NCBI RefSeq assembly: GCF_005796185.1
Contig: NZ_VAHM01000017.1
Location: forward strand, 29,276-93,275
Reading direction: 5' to 3'
Length of the DNA stretch: 64,000 nt
DNA from: Pseudarthrobacter sp. NamB4
GTDB taxonomy: Bacteria; Actinomycetota; Actinomycetes; Actinomycetales; Micrococcaceae
The translations under genes and the position numbers were made by a program. The notes under the pieces were generated by a model that saw only the letters and a program-made list of their open reading frames with translations, did not search any database and was not told the DNA's origin. How positions within the stretch are numbered: position 1 is the stretch's first letter; each line of letters opens with the position of its first letter. Shown here piece after piece: positions 63,136-64,000 of this stretch.

Positions 63136-63888
63136 CTAGCGTCCGCGGTTGGGACGCGCTTTGTACGGGTCGATGCCCTTGGGGATGGGGAGGCGGTTGC
63201 CCAGCGAAGCGATCCGCTTGGACACGGCATTCACCTCAAGCTTGGTCAGTTCCTTCTTGAGTTTGCCCATCTTCCTGGCCACCTCGTTGAGGGGCACCTG
63301 GCCTTCGCCGCGGCCGCTTTCAATGATGTGTACGGTGACGTTGGGCAGGATGCGCGCCAGGCGCTTGCGCTCGGCGTCCAGCAGCGGCTTCACCCGGTGC
63401 GAGGGGCCTTCGCTGACCAGTACGACGCCGGGGCGGCCGATGGCGCGGAAGACGGCATCCTGGGTGCGCGGGTTGACAGCGACGGGCTGCTCCTCGGTAA
63501 TCCAGCCGCGGCGGAGCGTGCCCAGGGCAGCGCCGGACGCGCCCGGCTGGTTTTCGATCTGCGCGAAGGCGGCGCGCTCAGCACGCCGCGAGAGGATGAA
63601 CGTGGCACCCAGCAGGCCCAGCGGGACGCCGATAATCAGGCCGGTAATCCAATTGTCCAGCCAGAAGCCCACCAGGAAGCTGACAGCCACAACGCCCAGG
63701 AAAACCAGCAGCATCAGCCACGGCACCATGGGGTCATGGCGGCGCGTCATGGTGAAAACTTCACCGATCTGCTTGAGCCGGCTGGGCTTCTTGGCTTTCG
63801 GCTCTTTCGGCTTGCGGGAGAAGAGACCGCGCTTCACCGCGCTGGAGCCCGCCGGAGCGGAGTTGCTGGAGTCAGGGGATTTCGCCAT
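63136..63888 (-). CDS. DUF4191 membrane protein
   Basis: A 250-residue membrane protein. A basic N-terminus (about 1-55, RGLFSRKPKEPKAKKPSRL) precedes two membrane segments (about 56-77 and 80-100). A cytoplasmic domain follows with GTLRRGWITEEQPVAVNPRTQDAVFR split over its first part and VVLVSEGPSHRVKPLL and KLKKELTKLEVNAVSKR further on. This is the DUF4191 architecture (Rv2219 position next to lipA in mycobacteria). TAGAAT lies nine bases before the ATG. Function unknown. Confidence 0.9.
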   Translation of the reverse strand: MAKSPDSSNSAPAGSSAVKRGLFSRKPKEPKAKKPSRLKQIGEVFTMTRRHDPMVPWLMLLVFLGVVAVSFLVGFWLDNWITGLIIGVPLGLLGATFILSRRAERAAFAQIENQPGASGAALGTLRRGWITEEQPVAVNPRTQDAVFRAIGRPGVVLVSEGPSHRVKPLLDAERKRLARILPNVTVHIIESGRGEGQVPLNEVARKMGKLKKELTKLEVNAVSKRIASLGNRLPIPKGIDPYKARPNRGR

Positions 63889-63915
63889 AGTGCCTCAATT
63901 CTACGTGACTAAAGA

Positions 63916-63956
63916 CCAAGGGCCGGACGCCGGAATGTTCCGGTGCCGGCCCTTGG
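63916..63956 (-). terminator. Terminator for a gene entering from the right edge
   Basis: CCAAGGGCCGG pairs with CCGGCCCTTGG (11 bp), with an inner CCGGAA/TTCCGG stem. On the minus strand it is followed by TCTTTAG. By synteny the gene beyond the edge may be lipA, but no coding sequence is visible here. Confidence 0.7.
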
Positions 63957-64000
63957 GGAGGCTAGGTCCTGTGGTGCGGGCGCCCGGTCAGGAATGCGCT

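Noticed and set aside
1..64000. CRISPR arrays, tRNA or rRNA genes, transposases, phage or toxin-antitoxin modules
   Set aside because: No regular spaced repeats, cloverleaf-like clusters, transposase motifs or small paired toxin-antitoxin genes were recognised; gene order is conserved housekeeping throughout.

Overview
The window is a high-GC chromosomal segment of an actinobacterium. Gene content, gene order and protein sequences fit the family Micrococcaceae, most likely an Arthrobacter or Pseudarthrobacter. Supporting points are the actinobacterial gcvH-garA-merR-BFN-merR block, a dcw cluster without ftsA or ddl, a polyphosphate glucokinase, a MurE lacking the meso-DAP motif (Arthrobacter walls carry L-Lys), and local gene orders that match the mycobacterial Rv1826-Rv1830, Rv2173-Rv2178 and Rv2219-Rv2225 neighbourhoods. 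I see no tRNA, rRNA, CRISPR array, insertion sequence, prophage or other island. This is conserved housekeeping DNA read almost wall to wall.

Layout. 0-3.1 kb: end of gcvH, then garA, ftsR-like merR, a bifunctional nuclease gene and a second merR. 3.1-7.7 kb: an orphan ParA ATPase and pyruvate carboxylase. 7.7-13.1 kb: an acyl-CoA ligase, a ROK glucokinase and a three-gene hydrolase/membrane-protein operon. 13.2-22.7 kb: a 1-acylglycerol-phosphate acyltransferase, DAHP synthase, a PASTA Ser/Thr kinase (PknL position), a LysM lytic transglycosylase, an Rv2175c-type DNA-binding protein, a polyprenyl synthase with a lipoprotein, and DNA polymerase IV. 23-44.9 kb: the division and cell-wall (dcw) cluster mraZ-rsmH-ftsL-ftsI-murE-murF-mraY-murD-ftsW-murG-murC-ftsQ-ftsZ, continuing into pgeF-yggS-sepF-yggT-wag31-lspA-rluD. 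45-51.8 kb: dnaE, a flavin reductase, a membrane protein, hisD and nrdR. 51.9-55 kb: ppgK, map, a 54-codon gene and panB. 55.3-64 kb: glutamine metabolism (glnA2, glnE, a GNAT gene, glnA) and the conserved membrane genes beside it (RDD, DUF3817, DUF4191).

How the parts work together. The dcw genes make lipid II (MurC-G, MraY), polymerise and crosslink septal wall (FtsW, FtsI) and build the Z-ring and polar growth machinery (FtsZ, SepF, Wag31, FtsQ, FtsL). The FtsR-like regulator 37 kb upstream probably acts on this cluster, because the ftsZ leader carries a perfect dyad sharing a 9-mer with the region before the second merR. Phospho-signalling elements (FHA protein GarA with an ETTS motif, a PASTA kinase, an Rv2175c homologue) lie near cell-wall genes. 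Pyruvate carboxylase, two glucose kinases, GarA and the GS/GlnE pair connect carbon and nitrogen metabolism. A near-consensus GlnR operator precedes glnA.

The most interesting non-coding signals are the ftsZ dyad, the GlnR box, five 9-bp tandem repeats before the LysM/transglycosylase gene, a MraZ box overlapping its promoter, and a recurrent TANNNT-N5..8-start-codon arrangement that predicts many leaderless mRNAs. I did not find a convincing undescribed multi-gene system. The novelty here lies in regulation and in individual protein variants.
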